Source: an uncultured Pelagibacteraceae bacterium
Lineage (GTDB): Bacteria > Pseudomonadota > Alphaproteobacteria > Pelagibacterales > Pelagibacteraceae
Length of the DNA stretch: 64,000 nt
Assembly: GCA_902616725.1 (NCBI GenBank)
Contig: CACMTZ010000001.1
Location: 1-64,000 of the forward strand
Direction: 5' to 3'
Part shown: positions 19,045 to 28,146 of the stretch, piece after piece
Position numbering within the stretch: position 1 is the first letter of the stretch
How the letters are laid out: the number at the start of each line of letters is the position of its first letter
The notes under the pieces: generated by a model
Seen by the model: the letters and a program-made list of their open reading frames with translations, nothing else
The model's database searches: none
Told to the model about the DNA's origin: nothing
Made by a program: the position numbers and the translations under genes

Positions 19045-19584
19045 ATGTTTGTTCAGACCGAAATAACGCCGAACCCAAATTCTTTAAAATTCTTACCAGG
19101 TAAGAATGTTTCAAATAATGGGTCATTTGAAATTACACAAAAGGATCAAACTAATAATGAATTAGTTAAAAATTTGCTCTCCATAAATGGTGTCGAAGGC
19201 ATTTTTCTAGGTAAAGATTTTATCTCAATAAATAAATATGATGACACATCATGGGATGAAATTAAACATATAGTAATTTCTTTAATCAATGATTTTTACT
19301 CTAGCGGAAAAGAGTGTGTTGTTGAAAATACCTTAATTGAAAATAATGAAAATTTAAAAGATATAGAAAAAAAAATAGTTAAAATATTAGATGAAAAAAT
19401 CAGACCTGCAGTTGCGAAAGATGGTGGAGATATTAAATTTAAAGAGTTTAAAGATGGTATTGTTAAAGTGCAGCTCCAAGGGAGTTGTTCAGGTTGTCCA
19501 AGTTCAACTATGACATTAAAACAAGGTGTACAAAATCTTCTTTGTCACTATCTACCAGAAGTTAAGAAGGTTGAGGCTCTTTAA
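19045..19584 (+). CDS. NifU-family Fe-S cluster scaffold (Nfu)
   Basis: 179 aa with two domains. The N-terminal Nfu_N domain (about 1-88) starts FVQTEITPNPNSLKFLPG. The C-terminal NifU domain (about 105-178) has the cluster-binding C-S-G-C motif in LQGSCSGCPSSTMTLKQG. The family carries 4Fe-4S clusters to target apoproteins. It ends three bases before the first ATG of the next frame. Confidence 0.94.
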   Translation: MFVQTEITPNPNSLKFLPGKNVSNNGSFEITQKDQTNNELVKNLLSINGVEGIFLGKDFISINKYDDTSWDEIKHIVISLINDFYSSGKECVVENTLIENNENLKDIEKKIVKILDEKIRPAVAKDGGDIKFKEFKDGIVKVQLQGSCSGCPSSTMTLKQGVQNLLCHYLPEVKKVEAL

Positions 19585-20733
19585 ATGTTTAATTTTAAAT
19601 TAAAAAATCTAAAATTTTTAAACCAATTGATTTTTTTTAAGTCAAAATTTTATTTTGTTAAAATGAGAAGAAAGAACTTAAAGATGTTTAAGTTTTTTGA
19701 TGACAGACGAATCGGTGCAATTCCAAGGATATTTTTAACGAGTATTTTTGTTGTTTTTTCATTCTATCATATTCCATCAATAATTAATTTTGCAAATAAG
19801 CAACTTTTAGAAGACAAAGAATTTCAAAATAATTCAAAAGCTATTCTAGCATATACACTTAATAAAAAAGAGGGTGTCGAGTCTGATGGAGGAGAATTAA
19901 ATGAAAAAGATTTGTTAATCGATATTTTTAGTTTGAACGATCTTGAAACAGACACAGTAAGATTAAACGCATCTACAATTAAACAATTATTTCAAGACAC
20001 CGATTATAAACTAGATGACGTAAGGGAAACAAAGTTAGTTAAGCCTGTCGCCTTAACTTTACTTCCTGGTGAAATCAAAATGATCGAAAGCACCAAGAAA
20101 AGAAAAGAGTTTTTTATTCAAATTGTTTTACCTTTGGTTTTAAAAGAAAATAATAATATTAGATTAGATCGAAAGACTTTGTTTAAAATTATAAATAAAA
20201 GCAATAATACTAAATTAGAAAAAAAATGGCTTGAAAAAAAATACAAACAATATGGAGTAACATCCAAAGATTTAACAACTCTTAAAATTAGAATGGATGA
20301 AATACCAGTTTCTTTAGCACTTGCTCAAGCTGCGAAAGAAACAGGATGGGGAACATCAAGATTTGCACAAGAGGGCAATGCACTTTTTGGGCAATGGACT
20401 TGGTCAGGTGAGGGCTTAAAACCTAAAGAGGCTGATGAAAACAAGGGTCACAAAGTTATGAAATTTAATGTATTACAAGCCTCAGTTAGAGCTTATCAAA
20501 GAAATTTAAATACCCATAGATCATATAAAAATTTTAGACTGGCAAGAGCACATTTAAGAGATAATAATCAACCTTTAGATAGTTTAATTCTTTCTCAATT
20601 TTTAAAAAATTATGCTGAAACTGGAAATAAGTATGTAGAAGTTTTGCAAAAAATTATTAATCAAAATAATTTAAAAGATTTTGATGATGCTAAGTTACTT
20701 CCTTCGAGCAAAGACCTTGAAAGTTTAATTTAA
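19585..20733 (+). CDS. Bax-like glucosaminidase (peptidoglycan hydrolase)
   Basis: Up to 382 aa. The start is uncertain: in-frame ATGs at 19585, 19663 and 19684 are possible, and AGAAGAAAG before 19684 makes that one attractive. A single membrane anchor (IFLTSIFVVFSFYHI) follows. The C-terminal glucosaminidase domain is clear: LALAQAAKETGWGTSRFAQ with the catalytic Glu, and EGNALFGQWTW, as in E. coli Bax. It probably cleaves beta-1,4 bonds next to N-acetylglucosamine in the periplasm. The 3' end overlaps the convergent deacetylase by 4 bases. Confidence 0.87.
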   Translation: MFNFKLKNLKFLNQLIFFKSKFYFVKMRRKNLKMFKFFDDRRIGAIPRIFLTSIFVVFSFYHIPSIINFANKQLLEDKEFQNNSKAILAYTLNKKEGVESDGGELNEKDLLIDIFSLNDLETDTVRLNASTIKQLFQDTDYKLDDVRETKLVKPVALTLLPGEIKMIESTKKRKEFFIQIVLPLVLKENNNIRLDRKTLFKIINKSNNTKLEKKWLEKKYKQYGVTSKDLTTLKIRMDEIPVSLALAQAAKETGWGTSRFAQEGNALFGQWTWSGEGLKPKEADENKGHKVMKFNVLQASVRAYQRNLNTHRSYKNFRLARAHLRDNNQPLDSLILSQFLKNYAETGNKYVEVLQKIINQNNLKDFDDAKLLPSSKDLESLI

Positions 20734-21791
20734 TTTTCCATTATAACAAATTGGGTTCCAAACCAACGCCACCTGCCATCATCATTTAAGGAACAGTTTA
20801 CTCTTCCACGTCTTGGTAAAAATTTTGACTCAAAACTGATATAAAGAATATTTTTTTCAAATACTAAATTTGGTTGGCCCCATGAACCACCATCATTTGA
20901 ATAACAATTAATATTTTTAATATTTTTTTGATTATCAAAAAATTCCACAATTAATTTAGGTGGATTATCTTTATTTTCTAACTTTTTTTCTACTGGTTTA
21001 AGAGATTTGTATTCCAGAGGATTATAATTTATTAGTGAGTTAAATCGTTTTAAATCCCCATACTTTTCATTTATTGGAAATCTTGGTAATTCAAATTTAT
21101 CTTTATTGTTATCAATTATTCCAGAGTGTTGTCCAAAAGCAATTTCAAAATTTTTTGATATATAATTTTTCATAAAAAGAGAATATTCACCAAAAGGATA
21201 TGAAAATATTGGTGGTACATACCCTAGTTTATCTATAAAAATTTTAGTTGCTGTTTCTATATCGTTTATGAATTCTTTTTCTGTCATATCAATTAAATAT
21301 TCATGTGTATGTGAATGGTGTCCTATATAGCCTATATCGGAGTCATCAATTTCTTTAATTTCATCCCAAGTCATATACCCTTTTTTACCTACAGGTTCAG
21401 TAGATACAAATAAGATGAATGGAATTTTATTTTTTTTAAGATATGGCCAGGCCTCATTATAAAATGACTTAAATCCATCATCAATTGTAATTAAAATTTT
21501 CTTATTCTCTTTTACTTTATTAAATTCATTTAAAAAATTGTTAGGATCATAAAATTCATACCCTTGATTTTTAATGATTTTCATTTGCTCATCAAACATA
21601 TCCATTCTTATATTTGTTGATGGATATTTATTTTCATTAAATCGATGATACATCAATGATAAAACACCACTGTCTCTAGAATAAGATTTGATATTATTCT
21701 CTTGTGAAATAGAATTAACTAGAAAAATAAATTGTAAAATGAATAAGCTAATTATAGATGCCGCTAAAGATAAAATTTTTTTAATGATCAT
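20730..21791 (-). CDS. Polysaccharide deacetylase (NodB domain)
   Basis: 353 aa. An N-terminal signal peptide or anchor (about 5-28) precedes a carbohydrate esterase family 4 domain: LSLMYHRF, ILITIDDGFKSF with the first metal Asp, HHSHTHEYL with the two metal His residues, and FSYPFGEYS. The C-terminal ~90 residues are Trp-rich and do not match anything I recognise. It likely deacetylates a cell-envelope glycan; PgaB-like or peptidoglycan substrates are both possible. Its 5' end overlaps the divergent tsaB by 53 bases. Confidence 0.87.
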   Translation of the reverse strand: MIIKKILSLAASIISLFILQFIFLVNSISQENNIKSYSRDSGVLSLMYHRFNENKYPSTNIRMDMFDEQMKIIKNQGYEFYDPNNFLNEFNKVKENKKILITIDDGFKSFYNEAWPYLKKNKIPFILFVSTEPVGKKGYMTWDEIKEIDDSDIGYIGHHSHTHEYLIDMTEKEFINDIETATKIFIDKLGYVPPIFSYPFGEYSLFMKNYISKNFEIAFGQHSGIIDNNKDKFELPRFPINEKYGDLKRFNSLINYNPLEYKSLKPVEKKLENKDNPPKLIVEFFDNQKNIKNINCYSNDGGSWGQPNLVFEKNILYISFESKFLPRRGRVNCSLNDDGRWRWFGTQFVIMEN

Positions 21792-22125
21792 TAATAATGA
21801 TATTAATTACAGCATTACACATGAAAATTCCAAAATAAATTATGAAAAATTATCAATTCTAATTAATGATTTTTTAAATAAAAAAAATTTAGATTTAGAT
21901 AAAGTTTCTCAAATTTATGTAAATCGAGGTCCAGGAAGTTTTGCGGGGATAAGAAATTCTTTATCAGTTGTTAAAGCTTTTCATTTAGCTAATAAAATTG
22001 ATTATTATTGTTATAGTTTCGAGGATTTTAGTGAAAAAAATGAGGTTAAATACGAAAATATCCCAAAACTTTGTGATAAATTGAAAGTTGAAAAAAATTT
22101 GATAAATCCTATTTATTTAAGTTAA
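21739..22125 (+). CDS. tsaB: tRNA threonylcarbamoyladenosine protein TsaB, compact form
   Basis: 128 aa from the ATG at 21739. The diagnostic block VNRGPGSFAGIRNSLSVVKAF matches TsaB, and the N-terminus LIIDAAKDKIFLMI is the first ASKHA strand pair. The C-terminus ends INPIYLS, like the PLYLR tail of normal TsaB (about 220-230 aa), so roughly 90 residues of the second half appear deleted internally. TsaB partners TsaD and TsaE in making t6A37. A longer frame to 21688 exists but is inside the divergent gene. The rimI gene often found next is missing. Confidence 0.8.
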   Translation: MNKLIIDAAKDKIFLMIINNDINYSITHENSKINYEKLSILINDFLNKKNLDLDKVSQIYVNRGPGSFAGIRNSLSVVKAFHLANKIDYYCYSFEDFSEKNEVKYENIPKLCDKLKVEKNLINPIYLS

Positions 22126-22133
22126 AATCAATT

Positions 22134-22571
22134 ATGTCAGATACAATTGAACAACAATGCTTATCTAAAGGGGTAAAATTAACTGAACAGAGGCGAATTA
22201 TTGCTAAGGTAATTTCAGAGTCAAAAGCCGCTTACGGTGAGTCTGATCATCCAGATGTTGATGAGTTATATAGTCGTGTATCAAAAGTTGATCCAAAAAT
22301 AAGCATAGCCACAGTTTATAGGACAGTTAAGCTTTTCGAAGAGGCAGGAATTTTAACAAAACATGATTTTAAAGGTGGTAAGGCTAGATATGAAGCAATG
22401 ATAGAGAGTCATCATGATCATTTGATTGATATAAAATCTGGTGAAATAATTGAATTTGTGGATGAAGAAATTGAAGAGTTGCAAAAAAAAGTTGCAAAAA
22501 AATATGGTTATAAGTTAGTAGACCATAAGCTTGAGTTATATGGTGTCAAAGTAAACTCAAAAGATGAATAA
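22134..22571 (+). CDS. fur: Ferric-uptake-regulator family protein (Fur)
   Basis: 145 aa. N-terminal winged helix with LTEQRRIIAKVI and the recognition helix ISIATVYRTVKLFEEAGIL, then the metal site HHDHLIDIKSGEIIEF. No Cys-x-x-Cys structural zinc motif is present, as is common in alphaproteobacteria. It represses iron (or manganese) uptake genes when loaded with metal. Its place just before miaB is the usual alphaproteobacterial one. A second Fur-family gene, irr, lies at 38951. Confidence 0.92.
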   Translation: MSDTIEQQCLSKGVKLTEQRRIIAKVISESKAAYGESDHPDVDELYSRVSKVDPKISIATVYRTVKLFEEAGILTKHDFKGGKARYEAMIESHHDHLIDIKSGEIIEFVDEEIEELQKKVAKKYGYKLVDHKLELYGVKVNSKDE

Positions 22572-23892
22572 AAAAATATTTATCAAAACTTTCGGTTGTC
22601 AAATGAACGAATATGACACTAACAGGATATTTGATACTGTGAGAGAAATAGGTTTTGTAAAAACTGAAAATTTAGATGAGTCTAATTGTTATCTACTCAA
22701 CACGTGCCATATTCGGGATAAAGCTAAGGAAAAAGTTTATCATGAGATTGGGCGGGTTAAAAAAAATTTCAGATCACGAAAAAAACCAATTGTTATAGTT
22801 GCTGGATGTGTTGCTCAGGCTGAAAATGAGGAAATGATCAAAAGAGAACCATATATTGATATCGTGATTGGACCGCAAGCCTATCATAAAATAAATGACA
22901 AAATTGAAGAATTTTTATCCAAACAAAAAAAAATAGATGAAACCGAATTTGATGCTATTACAAAATTTGATTATTTAGATAATATTAAGAACTCATCAAA
23001 AAAAATTTCATCATTTTTAACTATTCAAGAGGGCTGTGATAAATTTTGTCATTTCTGTGTAGTACCATTTACAAGAGGTCCAGAATATTCAAGACCATTC
23101 AAAAAAATATTAGAAGAAGCAGAGAATTTGTCAGAAAATGGAGTTCGTGAAATAACACTACTAGGTCAAAATGTTAATGCTTATAATTACAAAAATTACA
23201 GATTGTCAGATTTAATTTTAGAAATAGAAAAGTTGGATGGAATTAAAAGAATTAGATATACGACTTCTCACCCAAGGGATATGACAGAAGATCTTATCAA
23301 TGTATATGGTGTTTCAAAGAAGTTAATGCCTTTAGTTCACCTGCCCGTTCAAAGTGGATCTGATAAGATCCTAAAGTCAATGAATAGAAAACATCAAATA
23401 AGAGATTATTTCAATACATACGAAAAACTTCAAAAAATTAACCCAAAAATAAAGTTTTCGAGTGATTTTATAATTGCCTATCCGGGTGAGGATGAGAGGG
23501 ACTTTAATCAAACATGTGATTTAATTAAAAAAATTGAATTTATAAATTCTTTTTCTTTCATATTTAGTCCAAGACCAGGAACAACTGCAGCAAATTTTGA
23601 GTTAATTGATAAAAAAATTTCACTTACAAGATTAGAAAAAGTTCAAAAACAATTATTTACCAATCAAATTAACATGAATAAATCGCTTGAAGGTAAAGAA
23701 ATTGATGTTTTAGTTGAAAATAAAATAGATGGTGGCACAAAGTTTTTTGGTCGATCAGAATATATGACTTCAGTTATTTTTGATGGTAATTATTTAGATA
23801 TGGGAAATGTTATAAAAGTAAAAATAAATAGCAGTAATCAAAATACATTGTTTGGTAAAAGCTTAGAAAATTCAGAACAAAGAGTGGCTTAA
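22564..23892 (+). CDS. miaB: tRNA-2-methylthio-N6-dimethylallyladenosine synthase
   Basis: 442 aa radical-SAM methylthiotransferase. N-terminal domain with KTFGCQMNEYDT, NTCHIRDKA and VAGCVAQAE supplies three Cys for the auxiliary cluster; GCDKFCHFCVVPFTRG is the CxxxCxxC radical-SAM motif; a C-terminal TRAM domain follows. It adds the methylthio group to i6A37 in tRNAs. It overlaps fur by 8 bases and is followed after two bases by phoH. Confidence 0.97.
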   Translation: MNKKIFIKTFGCQMNEYDTNRIFDTVREIGFVKTENLDESNCYLLNTCHIRDKAKEKVYHEIGRVKKNFRSRKKPIVIVAGCVAQAENEEMIKREPYIDIVIGPQAYHKINDKIEEFLSKQKKIDETEFDAITKFDYLDNIKNSSKKISSFLTIQEGCDKFCHFCVVPFTRGPEYSRPFKKILEEAENLSENGVREITLLGQNVNAYNYKNYRLSDLILEIEKLDGIKRIRYTTSHPRDMTEDLINVYGVSKKLMPLVHLPVQSGSDKILKSMNRKHQIRDYFNTYEKLQKINPKIKFSSDFIIAYPGEDERDFNQTCDLIKKIEFINSFSFIFSPRPGTTAANFELIDKKISLTRLEKVQKQLFTNQINMNKSLEGKEIDVLVENKIDGGTKFFGRSEYMTSVIFDGNYLDMGNVIKVKINSSNQNTLFGKSLENSEQRVA

Positions 23893-23894
23893 AT

Positions 23895-24896
23895 TTGAGT
23901 AATACTATTAAAAAAGATATTAATTCATCTCTAAAATTTGTTTATTCAGAAAATAATTCAATTAGTGTAATTTTTCATGAAAATGACCTCCTGATGGGAG
24001 TAGTTGGTGAATTTAACCAAAACTTGAAAGAGTTAGAAAAAATAACTAATTCAAGTATTTATTCCAGGGGAAATTCAATCTTAATCAAATCAACTTCAGA
24101 AAAAAATGAAATTTTGAAGAATGCAATTCAATTTCTTGCAAATCAATTTAAAAATAATGGTAGTATAGAACAAAAAGATATTTTATCTTCTGTTGATCAA
24201 TTTATGATAAATGAAAAGGTAAAAAATACCAACGTTACTGATATAATCAAAACTCCAAAAAAATCTATAATTCCAAGATCAGAAAAACAAAAAGAGTATG
24301 TTAGAGCGTTGAGACAAAATGAAATAATAATATCTGCTGGACCTGCTGGTACAGGAAAAACCTTTCTTGCTGTTGCTGTAGGTTTAACAATGTTGTTAGA
24401 AAAAAAAATAGAGAGGATTATACTTTCTAGACCTGCGGTTGAGGCAGGAGAGAGATTAGGATTCCTGCCAGGAGATATGAAAGAGAAAGTTGATCCATAT
24501 CTTCGTCCTTTGTATGACTCTTTGTATGATCTGTTTCATTTTGAAAAAATTCAGAGAATGATAGAAATTGGCGATATTGAAATTGCTCCTTTAGCTTTTA
24601 TGAGAGGAAGAACTTTAAAAAATTCTTTTGCAATTTTAGATGAAGCTCAAAATGCCACTGATACACAAATAAAAATGTTTCTTACCAGGATAGGTGAAAA
24701 TTCAAAAATAGTTGTAAATGGTGATCCTACCCAAATAGATTTACCTAACAAAAAAATGTCAGGTTTAGAAAGATCAAAGAAGATATTATCACATTTAAAT
24801 GAGATTGCAGTTATAGACTTTGATCATTCAGATGTTGTGAGGCATCCTTTAGTTTCAAAAATTGTGAAAGCGTACAACAATAATGATCAAAGTTAA
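23895..24896 (+). CDS. phoH: PhoH-family ATPase
   Basis: 333 aa with a TTG start, the only start in the gap after miaB. The P-loop is ISAGPAGTGKTFLAVA; RPAVEAGERLGFLPGDMKEK and the Walker B region FAILDEAQNAT follow. An N-terminal KH-like RNA-binding segment precedes it. The family is linked to RNA metabolism, often next to ybeY as here; the exact role is unknown. It overlaps ybeY by 14 bases. Confidence 0.95.
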   Translation: MSNTIKKDINSSLKFVYSENNSISVIFHENDLLMGVVGEFNQNLKELEKITNSSIYSRGNSILIKSTSEKNEILKNAIQFLANQFKNNGSIEQKDILSSVDQFMINEKVKNTNVTDIIKTPKKSIIPRSEKQKEYVRALRQNEIIISAGPAGTGKTFLAVAVGLTMLLEKKIERIILSRPAVEAGERLGFLPGDMKEKVDPYLRPLYDSLYDLFHFEKIQRMIEIGDIEIAPLAFMRGRTLKNSFAILDEAQNATDTQIKMFLTRIGENSKIVVNGDPTQIDLPNKKMSGLERSKKILSHLNEIAVIDFDHSDVVRHPLVSKIVKAYNNNDQS

Positions 24897-25350
24897 TGTG
24901 CTTTCAGAAGAAAATTCTTGGTCAAAAAAGATAAAAAAAAAAGAATTATTTTTTAATAAAATATGTAACGTGTTCCCAAAGAAATATAGATTTATTAACA
25001 AAAAAATCTATTTAACGCTGCTACTATCAAATAATAAAACAATTAAAACTTTAAACAAAAAATTTAGAAATAAGGATAAACATACAGATGTACTTTCTTT
25101 TCCATTTAATAAAAAACAAAAAAAATTAAAAGAAAATTATCTTGGTGATATAATTATAAGTTTTAATTACATGAATAAGCCGAAAAATTTAGACAATTAT
25201 CAATTTAAAATAAAAACAATAAAAATTTTTATACATGGTTTTCTACATTTATTGGGTCATGATCATAAAAAAAGTAAAGAGTACCAAAAGATGTTAAATG
25301 AAGAAAAAAAAATTTTTAGATCTATAGAAAAAACTTCCATTTTAAATTGA
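24883..25350 (+). CDS. ybeY: Endoribonuclease YbeY
   Basis: 155 aa. The metal motif H-G-x-L-H-L-x-G-H-D-H is present as HGFLHLLGHDH, and LNKKFRNKDKHTDVLSFPF is the upstream family block. YbeY acts in 16S rRNA 3'-end maturation and ribosome quality control. Overlaps phoH at its start and lnt at its end; the corC gene usually between ybeY and lnt is absent. Confidence 0.95.
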   Translation: MIKVNVLSEENSWSKKIKKKELFFNKICNVFPKKYRFINKKIYLTLLLSNNKTIKTLNKKFRNKDKHTDVLSFPFNKKQKKLKENYLGDIIISFNYMNKPKNLDNYQFKIKTIKIFIHGFLHLLGHDHKKSKEYQKMLNEEKKIFRSIEKTSILN

Positions 25351-26885
25351 AAAAAAATTTTATATTTGAGACTTTATTGATAATTTTTTTAGGAAGCTTA
25401 ACCTCCTTAAGTTTACCTCCTTATAATTTTTTTTTTTTAAATTTTTTTACATTTAGCGTTTTCTTTATTTTTTTATTTCAGAGACTAAAGCAAGGAATAA
25501 AGAAATCCTTTTATTATGGATGGTTGTTTGGTTTTAGTTATTTTTTATCCAGTTTGTATTGGTTAACTATATCCTTAAGTTTTGATCAAAGTTTTAATTT
25601 TTTAATTCCTATATCTTTAATTGTCATCCCAGCATTTTTAGGTTTATTTTATGCATTATGTGTTGCTATTTTTAATCTATACAAACCGAAAAATATATTA
25701 AGTGCTTTTTTCCTATTTTCTCTTTTGTTTGGTTTAATAGAGTTTATTAGAGGAACAATTTTAACTGGGTTCCCTTGGAACTTGGTAATTTACAGTTTTT
25801 CTGAAATTAATAGTTTCCTTAGCATTCTGTCCATAATAGGAACTTATTCATTAAATCTTATTGTAGTAAGTTTTTTTACAGCTCCCGCTCTTTTCATATT
25901 TAGAAAATCTAAAAAAGAAGTGGTTGTGTGTATTTTTTTACTGCTATTACCTATCTCTTTTAATACTTACGGAGAATTTTTAAAAAAAAATTTTTATAAT
26001 AGTAAAGAGAAAGAACTTCATTTTGCAGTCAGGGTAATTGGAGCAAATATAAGCTTAGATAGGTACTATAAAAACGTTGATGCGGAAAGTGTGATTAATG
26101 AGCTTATTTCAATTAGTTCACCCATTGAAGAAAAAAAGATATTTTTTGTATGGCCAGAAGGAATAATACCCAACACCTTTGAAGATCAATTAGATTTATA
26201 CAATGACATATTTGAAAAATATTTTAGTGAAAATCACTTAATCGGTTTAGGAATAACAAGCAGAATGACTATGAATAATGATTACAATTATTACAATTCA
26301 TTCTCAATATTTGATAGTAAAGTAAATTTAATTGACAATTATAATAAAATTAAACTTGTACCTTTCGGTGAATTTGTTCCTCTTGAAAATATTCTTAACA
26401 AATTGGGTTTAAAAACAATCACAAATAATATTGGATCATTTGATAAAGGTGTAAACAAAAAAATTATTAAAATCCAAGATGATCTTAAACAAATAAATTT
26501 TTTGCCATTAATTTGTTATGAAATTATATATAGTGGAAATTTGACTAAAAATTTTGATTTCGATTTTATATTGAATATTTCAGAAGATGGATGGTTTGGT
26601 AAATCCATTGGACCCAAACAACATTTTGTACATAGTAAATTTAGAGCAATTGAAAATGGAAAATATGTTATCAGATCATCAAACAATGGAATGGCAGCAA
26701 TTATAAATCCATTAGGTTTTATTGAGAGTAAAATAGATTATGGGGTTTCAGGTTTTATTGATTTAGAGATCATAAAAGAATTAAAACCAACATTGTTTTC
26801 TAAATATGGAAATAAAATATTTTTCTTATTAATTTTGTTGTATATTTTATTAACATTTTCATTTAATAGGATCAAAAATGAGTAA
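25347..26885 (+). CDS. lnt: Apolipoprotein N-acyltransferase
   Basis: 512 aa with a TTG start overlapping the ybeY stop. About six N-terminal membrane segments precede a periplasmic nitrilase domain with the catalytic triad: Glu in [10 protein letters not shown], Lys in [11 protein letters not shown] and Cys in [10 protein letters not shown] last membrane segment is at the C-terminus. It adds the third acyl chain to lipoproteins; the BON-domain lipoprotein and LptM in this window are likely clients. Overlaps metK by 8 bases. Confidence 0.95.
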   Translation: MKKNFIFETLLIIFLGSLTSLSLPPYNFFFLNFFTFSVFFIFLFQRLKQGIKKSFYYGWLFGFSYFLSSLYWLTISLSFDQSFNFLIPISLIVIPAFLGLFYALCVAIFNLYKPKNILSAFFLFSLLFGLIEFIRGTILTGFPWNLVIYSFSEINSFLSILSIIGTYSLNLIVVSFFTAPALFIFRKSKKEVVVCIFLLLLPISFNTYGEFLKKNFYNSKEKELHFAVRVIGANISLDRYYKNVDAESVINELISISSPIEEKKIFFVWPEGIIPNTFEDQLDLYNDIFEKYFSENHLIGLGITSRMTMNNDYNYYNSFSIFDSKVNLIDNYNKIKLVPFGEFVPLENILNKLGLKTITNNIGSFDKGVNKKIIKIQDDLKQINFLPLICYEIIYSGNLTKNFDFDFILNISEDGWFGKSIGPKQHFVHSKFRAIENGKYVIRSSNNGMAAIINPLGFIESKIDYGVSGFIDLEIIKELKPTLFSKYGNKIFFLLILLYILLTFSFNRIKNE

Positions 26886-28047
26886 TTTAAAAAATTTTCT
26901 TTTTACAAGTGAGTCTGTGTCAGAGGGACACCCAGATAAGGTGTCGGATAGGATATCTGATATGGTGGTAGACACTTATTTATCGAACGATCCATATTCG
27001 AGAGTGGCCTGTGAAACTCTTACAACTACTAATAAAGTTGTATTAGCTGGAGAGGTTAGAGGACCAGAAATTAAAAAAGATGATTTAATCAATAAAGTAA
27101 GAGAATGCATTAAAGATATTGGATATGATCAAGATGGTTTTACTTGGAAAGAAGCTACAAAAATAGAAAGTCATCTTCATTCACAATCAAGCGATATTGC
27201 TATGGGTGTAGATTCTTCAGGAAATAAAGATGAGGGTGCAGGAGATCAAGGTATTATGTTTGGTTATGCCTGTAATGAAACTGATGTTTTAATGCCAGCA
27301 CCAATTCATTTTTCTCATAAAATTTTAAGACTAATGGCGGAAGATAGGAAATCAGGTATATTAAAAAATATCGAGCCGGACTCCAAAAGTCAGGTAACAT
27401 TTGAATATGAAAATGGTAAACCGTCAAAAGTTAAATCAGTAGTAATATCCTCTCAGCATACCGCTAATGTTAACCAAGAACAGGTAAGAGAATTGTTAAG
27501 ACCATATTTAATAAACTCTATACCAAAAAATTTTTTGGAGGGTTTTAATGAAGATGAATTTTATGTAAATCCAACTGGAAATTTTGTTATAGGTGGCCCA
27601 GATGGAGACTGTGGCTTAACAGGTAGAAAAATTATCGTAGATACTTATGGTGGTGCTGCTCCACATGGCGGAGGAGCTTTTTCTGGAAAAGATCCAACTA
27701 AAGTTGATAGGTCTGCGGCTTATGCAGCCAGATATATCGCCAAAAATGTTGTTGCATCGAAAATTGCCGACAAATGTTTGATTCAATTGGCTTATGCAAT
27801 TGGTGTTTCAAAACCTTTATCTATTTATGTGAATCTTTTTGATAATGATTTAGATAAAAATAAATTTGTTGCAGATAAGATTAAAGAAAGTTTTGATCTT
27901 AGCCCAAGAGGTATAAGAGAGATGTTAGGGCTTAATAAGCCTATTTATGAAAAAACATCTGCATATGGGCATTTTGGAAGAGAGCCAGATAAAGAAGGTG
28001 CCTTTTCTTGGGAAAATACTAATAAATCTGACATTTTCTTAAAATAG
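26878..28047 (+). CDS. metK: S-adenosylmethionine synthetase
   Basis: 389 aa. Diagnostic blocks are [32 protein letters not shown], the P-loop-like [16 protein letters not shown] and FGREP near the C-terminus. It makes SAM from methionine and ATP, feeding miaB, rsmI, ubiE and the FkbM proteins. There is no space for a SAM riboswitch upstream because it overlaps lnt. Confidence 0.98.
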   Translation: MSNLKNFLFTSESVSEGHPDKVSDRISDMVVDTYLSNDPYSRVACETLTTTNKVVLAGEVRGPEIKKDDLINKVRECIKDIGYDQDGFTWKEATKIESHLHSQSSDIAMGVDSSGNKDEGAGDQGIMFGYACNETDVLMPAPIHFSHKILRLMAEDRKSGILKNIEPDSKSQVTFEYENGKPSKVKSVVISSQHTANVNQEQVRELLRPYLINSIPKNFLEGFNEDEFYVNPTGNFVIGGPDGDCGLTGRKIIVDTYGGAAPHGGGAFSGKDPTKVDRSAAYAARYIAKNVVASKIADKCLIQLAYAIGVSKPLSIYVNLFDNDLDKNKFVADKIKESFDLSPRGIREMLGLNKPIYEKTSAYGHFGREPDKEGAFSWENTNKSDIFLK

Positions 28048-28053
28048 TTTTTA

Positions 28054-28083
28054 TTGAAAAACAAAAAAAAACTTTTATATATT
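28054..28083 (+). promoter_or_regulatory. Candidate sigma-70 promoter for the nusA operon
   Basis: TTGAAA at 28054-28059 and TATATT at 28078-28083 are separated by 18 bases. The predicted start near 28090 gives a leader of about 57 bases before nusA that contains the terminator hairpin at 28105-28131. Confidence 0.5.
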
Positions 28084-28104
28084 CACTTACATTGTTGAAT
28101 TATC

Positions 28105-28131
28105 AAAATGGGCTTTGGCCCATTTTTTTTT
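28105..28131 (+). terminator. Intrinsic terminator or attenuator immediately upstream of nusA
   Basis: ATGGGC (28108-28113) pairs with GCCCAT (28118-28123) around the loop TTTG, with three further A-T pairs, followed by nine T. It could end the metK transcript, but the T run is directly joined to GGAG, the nusA ribosome-binding site, and leaves no room for a promoter after it. Any nusA transcript from the leader promoter must therefore read through it. Confidence 0.85.
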
Positions 28132-28146
28132 GGAGTAAACAAAATT

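Noticed and set aside
26860..26890. SAM riboswitch in front of metK
   Set aside because: metK overlaps lnt by 8 bases and no leader space or pseudoknot is present.
28108..28146. Longer nusA start
   Set aside because: It would translate the terminator hairpin; the ATG at 28147 has a good GGAG and fits the family.
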